Positions 10,812 through 21,030 of a stretch of DNA of 64,000 bases are shown here, in pieces (position 1 is the first letter of the stretch; every line of letters begins with the position of its first letter). The notes under the pieces are model-generated. The model searched no databases, was not told where the DNA came from, and worked only from the letters and a program-made list of their open reading frames with translations. The translations under genes and the position numbers were made by a program. Source of the stretch: Setomelanomma holmii. Taxonomy: Eukaryota; Ascomycota; Dothideomycetes; Pleosporales; Phaeosphaeriaceae. The stretch spans positions 244,868 through 308,867 of the forward strand of contig ML978181.1 of the NCBI GenBank assembly GCA_010015745.1. Reading direction: 5' to 3'.

Positions 10812-11996
10812 GATGAAGTGGTAAATGTACCTATACTGAACGACGGAATGTAAATGAAGTGATTACAGCTTCATTTCAGCAACTGTACCCTCTCGATATA
10901 TGTATCTGCTCGCGTTTAAGCAAGTTAGTTTGAGGTGAGGCACTGTGCATCGGTCCTGCAATGTCTCAGTCTACCCGACAACCTCAAGACTATTTCAAGC
11001 AACGGCAAGGTAACGCTCTGTGGCGTCCCTTCAAACTGACGATCTCACAGGAATGAGGCAGTATTGCACAACTCGGTCTCCTTAGTCCGCCGCTCGGCGC
11101 GAGATAGCGGCGCAGGTGGTTTCAATGTCTGCCTGAACGCCTGGTGGCAAGCACAGGCGGCACAGTGCAGAAAGCCAGAATACTGTGCCGGTTGAGCCAA
11201 GCATCACGATTCTTACCTGTGTGAGATATGTGTCAACTTCCATGTAGATTCCCTCGGGATTCAGAGAGTCCCCGGGGCTGTCACGGCGGTTCTCGCACCT
11301 GGCATCGTGAATGACTTGGTCTGGTTTCTGTGCCGCCAAACCCCTACGCCTTGGCCGTTTGAGCACACGCAACGTGTAAAGCAGAACGTACGAACTCCAT
11401 TGTGTAAGCTTACATCTGCGCCAAGTGAAACGTCTCTACATACCACGGCCATATTCTTCATCTTTTGCTACGATGGTCCTTCTCGTTCTTACTTCCCAGC
11501 GCCGAGGCTAATCGCTAGGTGTTTCAAACCAACTATATCAAGGTAACCCAAACAGGATTGTGAGGTGTTTCAGACATTACTGTTAGACCAAAGCGCATGC
11601 GGAATGATTAGTATCGAGTTCGTGTAGACTAGCGCCATGTTGTTGTGTATGATTATCATTATCACACCAGAGTGCTTCAGTTAATAGTTCTGAGCTCCTA
11701 CCTACGGTAGGTACATGTATACCAGGAGGATGAAAGCTACTCTGGTGGTAACATGACCGTGAAGGCAAACCAATAAACTGGACTTTGATCACAAGAAGAT
11801 AATATTTGACCAGTCTGATCGATCACTCGCCTGATGACCAAAATTTTCAAGCTTTCTTAAGTAACAGCCTAAGAAGACTTTTGTGCTCCTACATAATGTT
11901 TCTCCCCACAGTTTCATATCTGTCAACAAGCAAGAAGTAAGACAGGCAAGACAAGTAAGCTTCAGCACCTGGCTTGACTTGATGAGATTAAACAAG
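10812..11996. other. Intergenic, weak coding hints only
   Basis: I see no complete gene. On the minus strand around 11080-11460 there are two short frames, with a good donor (CACAG-GTAAGA near 11215) after the segment EGIYMEVDTYLTQ. This could be a gene fragment, but I could not join it to anything. Confidence 0.35.
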
Positions 11997-12347
11997 CTAA
12001 CCCTCAACCTTCCACAAGTCCCACACCTCATAACTACCGTAGTTTCCCGTCCAGCAGCCGTCTTCGAACACAAAGGCTGCGCCATCCTGCATAATATTCG
12101 ACGGCTTGCAGTCATCGCCCTCAAAGAAGAGGACGACATTGCCAAAGTCCTTGTTGTCTTTGTCGGTCTCGATAACCGCGGATGCTCCGTTGCCAGCAAA
12201 GTCCCGTTGGCAGCCGCTGTCGACCTTCATTTCTCGAGTTCCTAGGCTTTGGCCGCGACAGCTCTGACCTCCGTAGAAGGAGAGCTTGTAGGCATTGATG
12301 AGGGTACAGAAGCCAGCCAGGGAGTGGAGGACGAGAGAGTACTTCAT
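11997..12347 (-). CDS. Small secreted cysteine-containing protein (effector-like)
   Basis: Single exon, 116 aa. Signal peptide about 1-19 (SLVLHSLAGFCTLINA). The mature protein starts YKLSFYGGQSCRG and has four cysteines (QSC, SGC, DDC, DGC) that could form two disulfides. The pattern is a short beta-strand plus Y-G-x-x-C-R-G, repeated loosely near FFEGDDC and FEDGCW. This resembles small secreted proteins of plant-associated dothideomycetes and, loosely, crystallin-like beta folds; the fold is inference. It stands alone in gene-poor DNA, as effector candidates often do. No motif tells its target. Confidence 0.8.
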   Translation of the reverse strand: MKYSLVLHSLAGFCTLINAYKLSFYGGQSCRGQSLGTREMKVDSGCQRDFAGNGASAVIETDKDNKDFGNVVLFFEGDDCKPSNIMQDGAAFVFEDGCWTGNYGSYEVWDLWKVEG

Positions 12348-13107
12348 TTCGCTGCTTGTTCGATTGGAAGAAGAAGTGATTTGACGATGGCAACAAGGTA
12401 GATGTGAATATGTCCAGTATCGGGTAGAGATTATGCAGGGATATGAAGATGTGTGAGTAACTTCAGTAGCGTATAGTTCCGGCGATTGGGACGATGAATA
12501 ATTCTGCGCTGCCCCTAGCTTTAATATATGATGTTGCTTATAGCTATGAGCTAATCAGCATATAGCGAGATATACGCAGTCGCATTCCAGAGGTACTGAT
12601 TCTGGAAGCATAAGCATTCGGGGAAGCTGTGCCGCCATCACGTCGAGCATCAGGCTGATGGCTGTACTCCGCATCACCATGAGATTACTCGTGTCCTCAC
12701 ATGTCCGGCTCATTCTTACGCCCAATCTACCGATCCAGCTTTGATTCTGGGGCTACGGCGCGTCGTTGCCAGGCAGCAGATCTGCCTTACGCCACGAGCC
12801 AGCAGGTATTAGACTGTGTGATCAAAGGTAGTACCAACAGCAGACACGGAATCCTGGCGTGGATCAAGGCGGTGATCGCCGAGTCCCCCCCTGCAGCTGT
12901 CATATGGTTACCATGTCTCCTTGTGGAAAACATTCGGTTGATGGCAAGCGAAGATACATGGGATCTGCTTTCTGAATATCTGGCAGAATTATAATAGCCA
13001 TATAATTCTTGCAATCCATGGTACGATACGTTATGTTTGTGCCACTTGGTTTTATATTTGCCCCGAAATTGCATAGACACCAAAGACGCATATGTTTGAT
13101 TGCAGAT
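12348..13107. other. Intergenic, no gene seen
   Basis: Contains the promoter of the small secreted protein, with an AT-rich TATA-like stretch near 12520-12535 upstream of its start. Otherwise I see nothing that codes. Confidence 0.4.
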
Positions 13108-14193
13108 TCACTGAGAGGTCTCCTCTTTGACTGCACCCAGCTCTACCACCAGGTCGGTGAAGACTCTGTATTCCTTGGGTAAATTGTTGTATGGGTCGGG
13201 GATGTAGAGATCCTTGCGCGTAAGCTTCGCCCCATGCTCCGCCAAATACCGAATCATCTTTTCAGATTTCGCAAACACCGCCATATGCAGGGCGGATAAG
13301 GGAGCCGCTCGATGCTCACGAATGTCCATTTGCCAGTCAGTTACGAACTCGTTAACATCCGCTCCCGCCTCCACTAGTGTCTTCACGGCATCAAAGTCGT
13401 GGTTCTTAACCGCCAGTTGCAGCATCCCGGAGTCGTTGAACCAGTCCAAGCCAAATTGATCCAGCAGAACCCGTACTGTTTGGGCCCCCGGCCATCCCGT
13501 GGCATGCTCGAAAATTCCTCGAGCCCTCGGTGTGCGGCCACCGTGCTCGATCCACCAGCAGACACAGTCAGCCCCCATATAAAGCAAATGATGCCATGTC
13601 CGCCACTCGCATAACTGCCGGGGATTGGTGCGCCACTCGCGGAAATCGAAATCATAGAGAACGTCGAGCCATGCCGTACTCGGATTGTTGCGTACACGAG
13701 ATCTGAGGAGATGGTCGGTGTCAAGATAGCCGATGGCCAAGAAACCGTTCTCAAAGCAGACGCGGAGGAGCTGTGGATCGCCTCTGGCTGTCGAGATACT
13801 CATGAGAGGCCGAAGATAGAATTCTGAACCTATGCTGAAGGAATCGATAAGTTTTCGGACGGCGGCAACGTCACCTTGGAATCCACTCAGAAAGACGGAA
13901 TAAATGATGGCTATATCTAGAACATGATATAAGCATTCAAGCCCAAAGGTGATTTTCGCCTCGAGAAAATACTTACTATCGTCGTCAAGCGATTGAGTTT
14001 TCTCGCTGAGCACCTTATCCCTGACTTCAGTCTCGAAGCCTGCCGGGATATATGGTCTTTGCCCTTCGGCGTCTGCCTGGTGTCTCAAGCCTCCATAATG
14101 AGCCACAATATGCCTCAGGAATTCTTCCAGTTTGATCTCGCCACTTATTCGCGCATCCCGCGCCTCCTTGAAACACAATGAGTTCGCCGACAT
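13108..14193 (-). CDS. Ankyrin-repeat protein
   Basis: About 341 aa after removal of one intron (13917-13976). That intron has a strong GTAAGT donor and CTAG acceptor, but it is exactly 60 nt and free of stops, so the unspliced message is also open. The start MSANSLCFKEA was chosen over an upstream ATG at 14406, because the extra 71 residues look like 5' leader. The N-terminal 90 residues show no motif. From the intron onward there are degenerate ankyrin-type helices (FQGDVAAVRKLIDSF; ARGDPQLLRVCFENG), then clearer repeats near the C-terminus (LQLAVKNHDFDAVKTLVEAG-ADVN and LHMAVFAKSEKMIRYLAEHG). Such proteins mediate protein-protein contacts. The partner is unknown. Confidence 0.75.
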   Translation of the reverse strand: MSANSLCFKEARDARISGEIKLEEFLRHIVAHYGGLRHQADAEGQRPYIPAGFETEVRDKVLSEKTQSLDDDSKYFLEAKITFGLECLYHVLDIAIIYSVFLSGFQGDVAAVRKLIDSFSIGSEFYLRPLMSISTARGDPQLLRVCFENGFLAIGYLDTDHLLRSRVRNNPSTAWLDVLYDFDFREWRTNPRQLCEWRTWHHLLYMGADCVCWWIEHGGRTPRARGIFEHATGWPGAQTVRVLLDQFGLDWFNDSGMLQLAVKNHDFDAVKTLVEAGADVNEFVTDWQMDIREHRAAPLSALHMAVFAKSEKMIRYLAEHGAKLTRKDLYIPDPYNNLPKEYRVFTDLVVELGAVKEETSQ

Positions 14194-15331
14194 TGCTACC
14201 ACTGCCAGAAATCGGGCTTTAGTATAGTTACTATGATATACAAATAGTGTACAGAAAAGCGCAACGTGTACCGTGAAATTTCCGTTGAAAGCTCGGGTGA
14301 GGTTTAGTTTGACCCACTCCTTTTTGTTGTTGGGGTTATATGTGAATGGTTGCGGTAGAAGTCTCGGGCGAATCTTGGTCGACAACGTTTCCAACATGCT
14401 ATACATTCGCCGTCGATGTCAAGATTCAGCCTGGGGCCTGTTTCGTGATCGATCATTAATATCCACAGGTGTTGGATGCTTGAGGCGTAGGAGGCGTAGT
14501 ACTCTACGTAGGATGGGATGGGCACCAATTATGCATTATATGGTAGCCACCCACTCCCTGGGCGTCCCCTCTTCTTCGTATTCCAGGTAAGGGTCGGTGA
14601 GACGAGGTCAGTATTTGCTACACAGGTGTCATTTATATCGGCCTTGTTTTGCGGGGATGAATAGGTAAAGGATAGAACAGTGAACGATCGGTGTTTCCGC
14701 GCCGCAATGGGCCGGTTGTGAGAAGTGTGCGGGCGGGGTACCCATCGCCAGGGCGCTAGCTCACATGCGGCTAGTATCACAACCGCCCCCCACTCGCTTT
14801 GCTTTGCATGTGCGGCGAGTGTGCCGAAGCTCACGTTCTACGCCACAATATAACCATGCCAGACACGAGATAAGCCTAGAGTACTCAGACTTTCCGAAGC
14901 GCGGCCCAGACAGACTTAGGTCGCTGACCGAAGTTGAGTAGCGTGCACTATCCGTTGGGAGCATGGACGTTGGGATGAGCAAGCAAGTTTCACCATCATA
15001 CAAGACCCTTCGGGAGTCGTATCTTCTAGGCAACAACAAGACCTTGATTCGAGACAAGACGAAGCAAGAATGTCGTGAGGCACGTACAAACGCCGCAGAA
15101 TACATGCCTGTCTTTGTCTAAATTCGGACACTGAATCATCGACAGTGGTTGGGGCGCAACTACCAAAACTGAACACCATGTCACGTAAGATGTGGGCGAA
15201 CTTGGCAATGAATTTCTTCATATTCGCTATAAGCACCTGTTATACCTCTATTACTCAAATCATACATTGCTCTCTTCTCTCCTTCCAGATAAACACTACT
15301 CTGATCAAGGTTCGTTCCATCCCTATACAAG
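14194..15331. other. Intergenic, no gene seen
   Basis: About 1.1 kb. Open frames on the minus strand (14529-15236) overlap each other and show no conserved motif. Both flanks are promoters, since the neighbours are divergent. Confidence 0.45.
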
Positions 15332-16557
15332 ATGAAGCAGATTCTGTTGTGTCTATTCCACTGGAGCTACATACAACTATCTGCCTCCTTCCCAGTTGAG
15401 GAGAAACCCGGCTTCACACTATGGCCACTCGAGAGAAGAGCCCTCACGCCCCTCACAGAACTTCAATTTTCGGGGCTTAGGGGTACCCAGCTAGGGATCT
15501 CCGAGAAGTCACATTTCGGGGTTCCCGATCCAACTTGCCGCGGTAAACTGCCCGGGCAGGGATGTTGGACAATGGACGAATTTACTGTTGACGTGTGTAA
15601 CCAAACAATTAGACCCCTCATCAGCTGTACTGAATTATACAGAAAATGATCGATGCCCGAGAGCTGAAGGCGAACAACTGCCCAGTTCCATGTCTTTTCT
15701 ATACCCAAAAACTTTCAGGTGCAGCAGAGAGAGCAGCCAATTACGTTTTGTGGGATGTCCTTCTCTTGGGTGCTACTGAAGAGAAGCGCGACTTTCAAAC
15801 CATCTGGGTATGTCCCTGTGAAGCGAGTGCAACTTTCGTGGCATTGCTAATCCTTCACAGGATTTGCATGATCGCAAATACTATCCAAAGGATAACGACC
15901 TAGATGCCACCCCCGAAGCCAAGTGTGCGTACCTGGACGCTGACCCGAGGGATGTAGAACTCGGAATAAACGGCTGTCAAAGAAGATATTTCATGTCAAT
16001 GTCGAAGGCCATGGCGGCAGAATGCAGTGGTGAGATCTTCTTGATGACTATGACGGACTTAGCACGCGATGCAGATGTTCCGGAGGATGGAATCTGGTGG
16101 CAGGTCGAGTTCCCAACATTGATTGACGAAAAGCGAGCAGAAGACAAAAAAATCACAAAAGTTAGTACAGCCGCACCACCTCCCCCCTGTAAGCTTGCGC
16201 GCCAATGGGCATTGATAAATCTCGTAGATCACTTACATCCAAGTGCCCGATCTTAGCCCTGAGGAGTTCAAAAAATTGCAAGACTTACCAGACGATGAGA
16301 AATCACCCCCCGAGGAACTGCACCGGGGGGAGTACTGGCCTAGTGGGCCTGGCAAAGCCCAGCTAGAAAAATCCAAAGCTCCAGCTGGCAAGCGAGGAGA
16401 TTCAGATTCACAACAGAAGCGCAGCCCTACTACCATCGGGTTTGTTAAGAGAGCAGATCGTTCGAATGCTCAAGTTTGCGCGTATGGCGAAGAATGCTAC
16501 CCCTACCCCTACCCTATCAAGGACATGTACGAGTGGTACAAGGATGCGACCTGGTAA
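15332..16557 (+). CDS. Secreted precursor with C-terminal dibasic sites and Tyr-rich tail
   Basis: Four exons by my model: 15332-15592, 15643-15807, 15861-16160 and 16228-16557 (about 351 aa). The last acceptor could also lie at 16243 with a GTACAG donor. Residues 1-20 are a signal peptide (MKQILLCLFHWSYIQLSASF). The middle has scattered Cys (DPTCRGK, GQGCW, NNCPVPC, AKCAYL, NGCQRRYF, AAECSGE) consistent with disulfides. The last 60 residues carry three Lys-Arg sites (AGKR, QQKR, FVKR) and then a short peptide with two Cys and the run YPYPYPI. The Lys-Arg spacing suggests Kex2 maturation of the tail. No known family; intron boundaries rest on frame and GT-AG ends only. Confidence 0.6.
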
Positions 16558-16995
16558 CCAAGAGACCAAAGCTAGCGGCACGACTATGGCCCCTCGCTCC
16601 TCTGGTAGTACTGGCGAGTGTGTTGTTGACTACGAGTACACGCATGGTCGGTACTCTGAGTGGCGCAATTAGGTTATGTAGGTATGTCTAGACACATCGG
16701 TGATCTAATGATGAAACTATTCGAGGCATGCCGCAGGTGGTTGAACATGTGCTCCATGCTGTCGTCTGTGTAACGAGTAGTAGTAGCAGTGTATGCGACA
16801 TGGATTTGGCGTGAAAGCGGTAGAAATTGGACTTATGAGATTTAAAGGGTTTGGGTCGACGTAGTTATTCAATGGAAATTTTGTGTGATTTGAGATGTGC
16901 CTTTTCGCTCAATCCCTCGCTCCGAGCTTGCAGTGATTGAATGAATCCTTGTTAAGTTCAATTGACCGTTCAATAATGCGGAACTGAACCCTACC
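16558..16995. other. Intergenic
   Basis: No coding signal seen. It contains a short (AGT/AGC)n run near 16777-16795. It separates the secreted precursor from the end of the NLR remnant. Confidence 0.4.
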
Positions 16996-17220
16996 TCACA
17001 TGCCCAGGTTTGCGCTAACAGCTCGTAAAATGGCAGCAATCTCATCGAAACCTCTGGCCCTTGCCCACTCCTCTGCACTCTTTGCCTCGCCGGTCTCTAT
17101 TGGTGGTTTGGCATCCTTGACCACCGGCAGCCGTACGAGGTCATTTGTTATGCACCACCTCCGAATTCAATAACCAAAAAGTCGTTCGATTATTTTTGAG
17201 CTTTCTGTTATCATGTACCC
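16996..17220 (-). pseudogene. Detached C-terminal remnant of an NLR/ankyrin protein
   Basis: Read on the minus strand, 17155-16996 gives an uninterrupted piece with KSAEEWARARGFDEIAAIL just before a stop at 16996-16998. This is the typical end of fungal NLR/ankyrin proteins. The same frame continues upstream to about 17220 (SSKIIERLFGY) through an in-frame TGA. It lies just downstream of, and on the same strand as, the damaged NACHT gene at 17631-20143, so it is probably that gene's original 3' end. I found no clean join across 17220-17630. Confidence 0.6.
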
Positions 17221-17630
17221 CGTTAATAGATGCAAACATCATTCGAAACTAGCAGCTTCTACTTGCTGTGATCTCATGACCAGCAGCTGCCAGCATTTGC
17301 CTTACAAGTAGGGATATGAAGTTGAGGTAATTACCACTCTACTACCTGGAAAACGCCTGAACGGTTGGCTGACCCCAGTACGACTACAACCATCGGCGGA
17401 TCGTGGTTACGAAGGTAGCATATGGACGTTCTATTCGTGAAGACAATTGTCGAGCGGGGCTCTCTTGATCGTCGTTAACCACCGACTGACTAGCACCATC
17501 TATACATCATATATAGATGAGAGTGATACTCTATAATGCGGAAAATGGGGCCTCTAGCTTTCCCCATTGATGCCGAAGCATTGCGTAGAAGAACGATAGC
17601 AAAAGCCCGCAATATGAACTCCCAGAAGTT

Positions 17631-20143
17631 TTACTCGAATTTGGGAAGTGTCGGCCGCTGATGGAGCCATCGCAATGACTGCGGGGAACGATAATAGCGC
17701 GCAATCGAATCCGGCCCTGCGTTTCTTTTCAGCGCCTGGCTGCTTTTCCCAGCCTTTAGCGCCAAGTTGCGGTCTTCGGGATCTGCTGTATGTATTGCGA
17801 TGGCCAGATATCCAGCCAATTCCGGCCTGTCGGAAAGCGTCATCAATGTCAAAAGGAGTGGTCCGTTTCTTACATGTTCTGCAGCGTGATAGTATTGCAG
17901 GCGAGCATTGCACAACTCGTCGAGGTATGACTTTTGTACCACTTTTGTTTTCTTCTGAAGGATGATAGCGCTCCTGACGCATTTGTGTAACATGCTAGTT
18001 GGATCCCTAATGAAGGGATGTGCCTTTTGAAGCCATAGATGGGAGTTTGCCCAACGCTCGTTGCATGGGAAATCATCTTGACCCGATCCTCGCATCACAC
18101 TGTCTTAATAAGCACCATACTAGATGTAATCGCGGGCAGTACGATGGAGGTATGAGACAGGGTGGTTCCAGCTTGTGCGGGAAGGTTTGCCGGTTTCAGC
18201 GAGTGGTCGCGCCTCGAGCAGACCCTTACATCGAGCGCTGATACGTCGCCGCATTGTTTCCACCTTCTGTTCGCTTTTGAGACTCTTTAGCTTATGGCAT
18301 GGGGCGCTGATGCCCGATCTGATATCCGTATCGTCTGCGTAGTATAGCGCAAGCAGTATAGGATTTTCGCCGTGCTCAGGATCCTTGATTGCAAGGCTGG
18401 TTTCACGAAAAGCTCGAACGAGGCGAAACGTCTCGCACGCCAGTCTGAAATATTGCGGTTCCAGACGGTTCAAGATTACATTGAACAATGCCACAAGATC
18501 GGAAGGCAATGCTGCGAGACGTGAATGCAAGTCTGACATACGACCGGCGTTAGTTAGACCCTCCAACAGCGAGTCCACAACCAGGTAGCCCCACAGGAAT
18601 ACACCATGGGCTTTTTCGATGATATCGGACACCAACTTCAGAGCATCTGCTGGCTCACATTCCTCGATCCGATTGTAGTAATTGCTCCCCTTGAATTTCC
18701 CGTTGACATAAATAGAAATGTCTGCTTTGGTCAAGGTTTCCAGAAGCAGATTAGGTCTTTGCTTAAAGTTGTCTTCAAAGAGAAGCCAAGGACGGCTGGC
18801 AACGCACAGCTTGACGTTCGAGTTCGCTGTTTCAAGAACGAAGTCTACGATTTCTTGTGTCTTTCCGCCAAACTCGTCCAAGCCACCGACCAAGAAGAAG
18901 AACCTTCGTGATCGATCGGACACAAGTGTGTTGAAGATGCGTCGCAATTCTGACTTTTCAAAAGGTTCGTAACCACCACCAAAAGAAGTGTACTCCTGCC
19001 ATCTCTCTGGCATTGCAGTGAAAATCAGATCTCGGTGTGTTGAGAAGATTCCATGGAGGAGAGCCTGTAGTAGTCCTTCTAGCGACATCTGCAGGTGACT
19101 TCCAGACTTCCAGAAATAGAACCCAGCTCTGATAACCTCTACTTCCGGGGACCACTCCTTGAGCTGTGAGGGAATTTGTTCATGATGGTATATGTATTTC
19201 ATCAAAGTTGATTTGCCCGATCCCGGCTTTCCAGTGACCCAATAGATCTCGTCATGTGGAGTTTGTAACCACTTAGAAAAGCTGGACCAGGAGCCAATAT
19301 GCTGTGCTGAATCGCCGTCTTGGAATATCCATTCGAACGTCCGGCTATATGCAGGAGCAATGCGATCAACGCGATCTGGTAGGTATCGGAAATATAATCG
19401 GACGAGTATACTGTCTTGAAATCGTCTCTTATGCTCATTGACTGCATCCGACACCACTTGGTTTGGAAAAGTGGTGCTGTTCTGCTGGTCGATGGCGGCA
19501 ATAAGCTCTGCGTGCCTTTGCTTCAGATCGTTTTCCCTTTGCTGGAAATATAGCAGAGCCTGAGGGTTCTGTGAACTTGCCTTCGTCGCTTTCGTCGCTA
19601 CATCTGCCTAGCTGGTCGTCACTGGGTGCGATTGTCTGATAGTCGTTAGTACTTCAATCTTGGTCCGCAAATGAACATGTACCGGAGGCTCACAAGCAGA
19701 ACAGTATCCACTTGCTTCCGAATGTCATCAAGTCGATCAACAATACTCGAGATCTGCCCCTCGCTGTAAGTTGTTCTCAAAGCTTGATAAACGGATCTCC
19801 ATTTTCGATGGCTGCCGGTCGCATCAATCTTTTGAAGATATTCGCGTAGTTCCATGCCAACTCTTTCGCTTCTTTGCTTCAACTGTAGGAGCTGTCTGTC
19901 TGCCACCTCGAGCTTTATGCCATCATTTTCCGGCTTTTTATCGTCCTCGTATGAGCTAGAAGAGATACGGAGATCACGAAAGAGCTCGTTGAGATTGTTC
20001 GCAGCGGCTTCAAGCATGGCATGATTCTCTGCCTCGCCATCTTCAGATCTGTAAATTTCGTGGCTGCGCGAGATGATGCGAGAGGAAAAGTCGACAAGCT
20101 GTATAATATTGGAAGCTATACCAAGCGCAACGATGGGTTCCAT
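17631..20143 (-). pseudogene. NACHT/NLR-type NTPase gene with two in-frame stops
   Basis: Fungal NLRs are intracellular receptors linked to heterokaryon incompatibility and immunity-like responses. Exon 1 (20143-19694) starts MEPIVALGIASNIIQLVDF, a common fungal NLR N-terminal domain. An 86-nt intron joins to 19607. The NTPase domain has a Walker A GKPGSGKST (about residues 276-284), a Walker B-like FFFLVGGLDEF, and the winged-helix-like region ending VSYLHRTARDYI. There the frame meets TAG (18120-18122) and TAA (18105-18107), and then goes on in the same frame with SGQDDFPCNERWANSHLWLQK to a stop at 17631. The stretch around the stops fits the family continuation, so both stops look like point mutations (CAG or TGG to TAG; CAA to TAA). 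No intron of legal size removes them. As it stands the product would be a 645-residue truncated protein. Confidence 0.8.
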
Positions 20144-21030
20144 TGTTGCGAATGGCGGTAGTGTCAACGAGAGGAAACGATGGGAAGGCTGTCATGTATA
20201 CACAAGCTGTCTGCAGCCTAGCAGCACCTGATAGGCCATGCACCGCAGTGGGACAGGGCTCAGCCTCGTCACTGCCACATATATCCTCCGTGCAGGGCAT
20301 CTGCGGATCATGAATGACAGAGGCCAAAGTTGAAACATGTGGAGATATGAAGCCTTTTGAGGCTTCTCATTAGGATACTTCACGTGTAGGTACCGCACTG
20401 CGGGAATAAACAGGCAAGTTTTGCGAACAAGCAATGCGTCTCACAGATTCGCGCAAGAGGCACCGGCGCCTTTCCCCTTTCGGCAAGTCTTCTCCTCTCC
20501 CCAACCATGGAACTAATGTGTATATCATGATGAACTACACTTTGCAATGCGCGACGAGACAAACCAAAGAAGAGCATGCACTCTGACGTGCAAGTCGCAC
20601 ATAAGTAAAGTCACCATCGCAAGTGTATCCGCGTCACATTCCCGGCACTTCACGATCCGTGCACGATGATTGGTTGCAGCGTGGGTGTAGAGAGGCGAGA
20701 TCCTGGCACATCATGCAACCGCGCCCGAGCGGCCTTTCGACACTCCCAACACCGCCTACAACAGCGCGCGGCGCAGAACAATTCCATCACCAAATACGCC
20801 CACAACTCATCAAATCATCACCTTTCCGCCCATCATTCGAATGCGACGGGCTCTGCGAAAACGCTGACACCCATATCGGCAATATTAGAGCGCGTTGAGG
20901 GTCGGAACGCGGGTCTCGTTGGGGAGAGGCCAGCTGGCCTGACTCCCTCTTCTGCCCGGCGGTCGCAGGATTTGCAGTCACGTGCGCGGTCGCAGCTTTG
21001 TTTTGACAAACACCACGGAACAAGGCAAGC
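20144..21030. other. Divergent intergenic region upstream of EPL1 and the NLR gene
   Basis: 887 nt between divergent starts. Overlapping short frames at 20623-21034 look like chance or 5' untranslated sequence of EPL1. I see nothing else. Confidence 0.45.
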
